Below are positions 4,704 to 5,548 of a stretch of DNA of 5,548 nt, piece by piece. The notes beneath the pieces were generated by a model, which saw only the letters and a list, made by a program, of their open reading frames with translations, was not told the origin of the DNA and searched no databases. How positions within the stretch are numbered: the first letter of the stretch is position 1; the number at the start of each line of letters is the position of its first letter. Location: positions 1 through 5,548 of the forward strand of contig JBKGXZ010000106.1 in NCBI GenBank assembly GCA_046546355.1. Reading direction: 5' to 3'. Source of the DNA: CAZBUB01 sp046546355 (GTDB lineage Bacteria; Desulfobacterota; Desulfovibrionia; Desulfovibrionales; Desulfothermaceae). Position numbers and translations under genes: made by a program.

Positions 4704-5548
4704 ATGCCGGGAACCAAGCTCACTATCCTCTGCGAGAATACCGCAGGCTCCATGTTCGGAATTACTGGGGAGCACGGCTTCAGTGCCCTGGTGGAGAAAG
4801 GAGAGCAGAAGATCCTCTTTGATACAGGCCAGGGCTTTAGTCTGCAGCACAATGCGCGCATGCTAGGGCTAAGGCTGGAGGAGGTGGGGCATATTGTGCT
4901 CAGTCACGGCCACTACGACCATACTGGAGGATTGAGTCAGGCCCTGTATCCACCCCGGGGAGTGCGGATCACTGCGCATCCGGATGTGTTTCAGTCTAAG
5001 TATGCAGTGCTGCAGACCTCTGCCGGGCAACAGAGCAGGTACATAGGTCTGCCCTACAGCAGGGAGTATCTGGAGGGCAGTCTGGGCTGCAGCTGGGATT
5101 TACGCAGGGAGTTCTGCGAGCTAGGGCCTGGCATCTTTTTCAGCGGTGAAGTGCCCAGGGAACAAGAATACGAAGTGCTGGACCCCAGGCTCCAGGTACT
5201 GGGAGAAAACGGCCTGCAGCCTGACCCTCTCTGGGATGATGCCAGTTTGCTCTTGGAGACAGATAGCGGACCAGTGGTGCTTTTGGGGTGCGCCCATGCC
5301 GGAATTATTAACATTCTGCGCCATTTCTCCAGCCGAACCGGGCATACGAGCTTTAAGGCGGTAATCGGGGGTACCCATCTGGGGGTGCTGGAGCCAGGAG
5401 AGAAGCTGGACAGGATCCTCAAGGCCCTGGATGGCTTTGGCCTAGAGTTGGTGGGGGTATCCCACTGTACCGGGCCTAAAGCTGCTGCCATTGGCTATCA
5501 ATACTTCCAGGAGAGATTCGCTTTTGCCAACGCCGGCTGGAGCGCGGA
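4704..5548 (+). CDS. Metallo-beta-lactamase-fold hydrolase, COG1237 type (3' end missing)
   Basis: The frame is open from ATG 4704 to the window edge: 281 full codons and two further bases. The start is fixed by AGGAGG (4693-4698), 5 bases ahead and 17 bases after the previous stop, so it is probably co-transcribed. The opening LTILCENTAGSMFGITGEHG and LFDTGQG (38-44) are typical of the COG1237 subfamily. The metal motif SHGHYDH supplies H68, H70, D72 and H73; GCAHAG (C196, H198), GGTHL (H225) and VSHCTG (H254) are likely further metal or active-site residues. Members are often annotated as a dihydropterin-linked ribofuranosylaminobenzene 5'-phosphate synthase, an archaeal methanopterin label that should not be transferred here. 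The protein has no signal peptide and is probably cytoplasmic. The length suggests that only a few residues are missing. Its substrate is unknown; its position suggests a link with metal-sulfur cluster handling. Confidence 0.9.
   Translation, partial: MPGTKLTILCENTAGSMFGITGEHGFSALVEKGEQKILFDTGQGFSLQHNARMLGLRLEEVGHIVLSHGHYDHTGGLSQALYPPRGVRITAHPDVFQSKYAVLQTSAGQQSRYIGLPYSREYLEGSLGCSWDLRREFCELGPGIFFSGEVPREQEYEVLDPRLQVLGENGLQPDPLWDDASLLLETDSGPVVLLGCAHAGIINILRHFSSRTGHTSFKAVIGGTHLGVLEPGEKLDRILKALDGFGLELVGVSHCTGPKAAAIGYQYFQERFAFANAGWSA

Noticed and set aside
5054..5491. Minus-strand open frame opposite the metallo-hydrolase
   Set aside because: It is a shadow of a gene with conserved metal-binding motifs on the + strand.

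Overview
The window looks like a colinear orp-type (orange protein) gene cluster from an anaerobic, probably sulfate-reducing deltaproteobacterium related to Desulfovibrionales. The basis is gene content: a sigma-54 activator, ORP/NifX-type small domains, two MinD-like ATPases with inserted 2[4Fe-4S] ferredoxin modules, and an Mrp ATPase fused to an ORP/NifX domain. In Desulfovibrio vulgaris the comparable genes (DVU2103-DVU2109) encode the ORP complex and are controlled by sigma-54 and a cognate activator. A genus cannot be assigned from this sequence alone.

Layout, all genes on the + strand. 1-272: C-terminal end of a sigma-54-dependent activator with a Fis-type helix-turn-helix. 273-464: regulatory gap with a nearly perfect -24/-12 promoter at 370-385 and a candidate activator site at 290-308. 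465-1271: two ORP/NifX-like domains in one uninterrupted frame; the second has its own strong Shine-Dalgarno and ATG at 909. 1309-2193: first ferredoxin-MinD ATPase. 2194-2508: a 315-nt gene-free spacer full of inverted repeats, resembling a dispersed intergenic repeat. 2509-3387: second ferredoxin-MinD ATPase. 3409-4686: Mrp/NBP35-type ATPase with a C-terminal ORP/NifX domain, matching the MrpORP architecture. 4704-5548: a metallo-beta-lactamase-fold protein of the COG1237 type, cut by the window end but nearly complete.

How the parts may work together: the activator probably switches on the whole run from the sigma-54 promoter. The three P-loop ATPases and three ORP/NifX-type domains form a matched set for carrying or assembling metal-sulfur clusters; ORP of Desulfovibrio gigas binds a Mo-Cu sulfide cluster. 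The physiological role of the complex is still poorly understood, and that of the metallo-hydrolase here is unknown.

The cluster type itself is described in the literature. The unusual points are the in-frame ORP-ORP fusion joined by an Arg-rich linker, the internal ribosome-binding sites placed exactly at the start of an ORP domain in two different fusion genes, and the repeat-rich spacer between the two ATPase genes.
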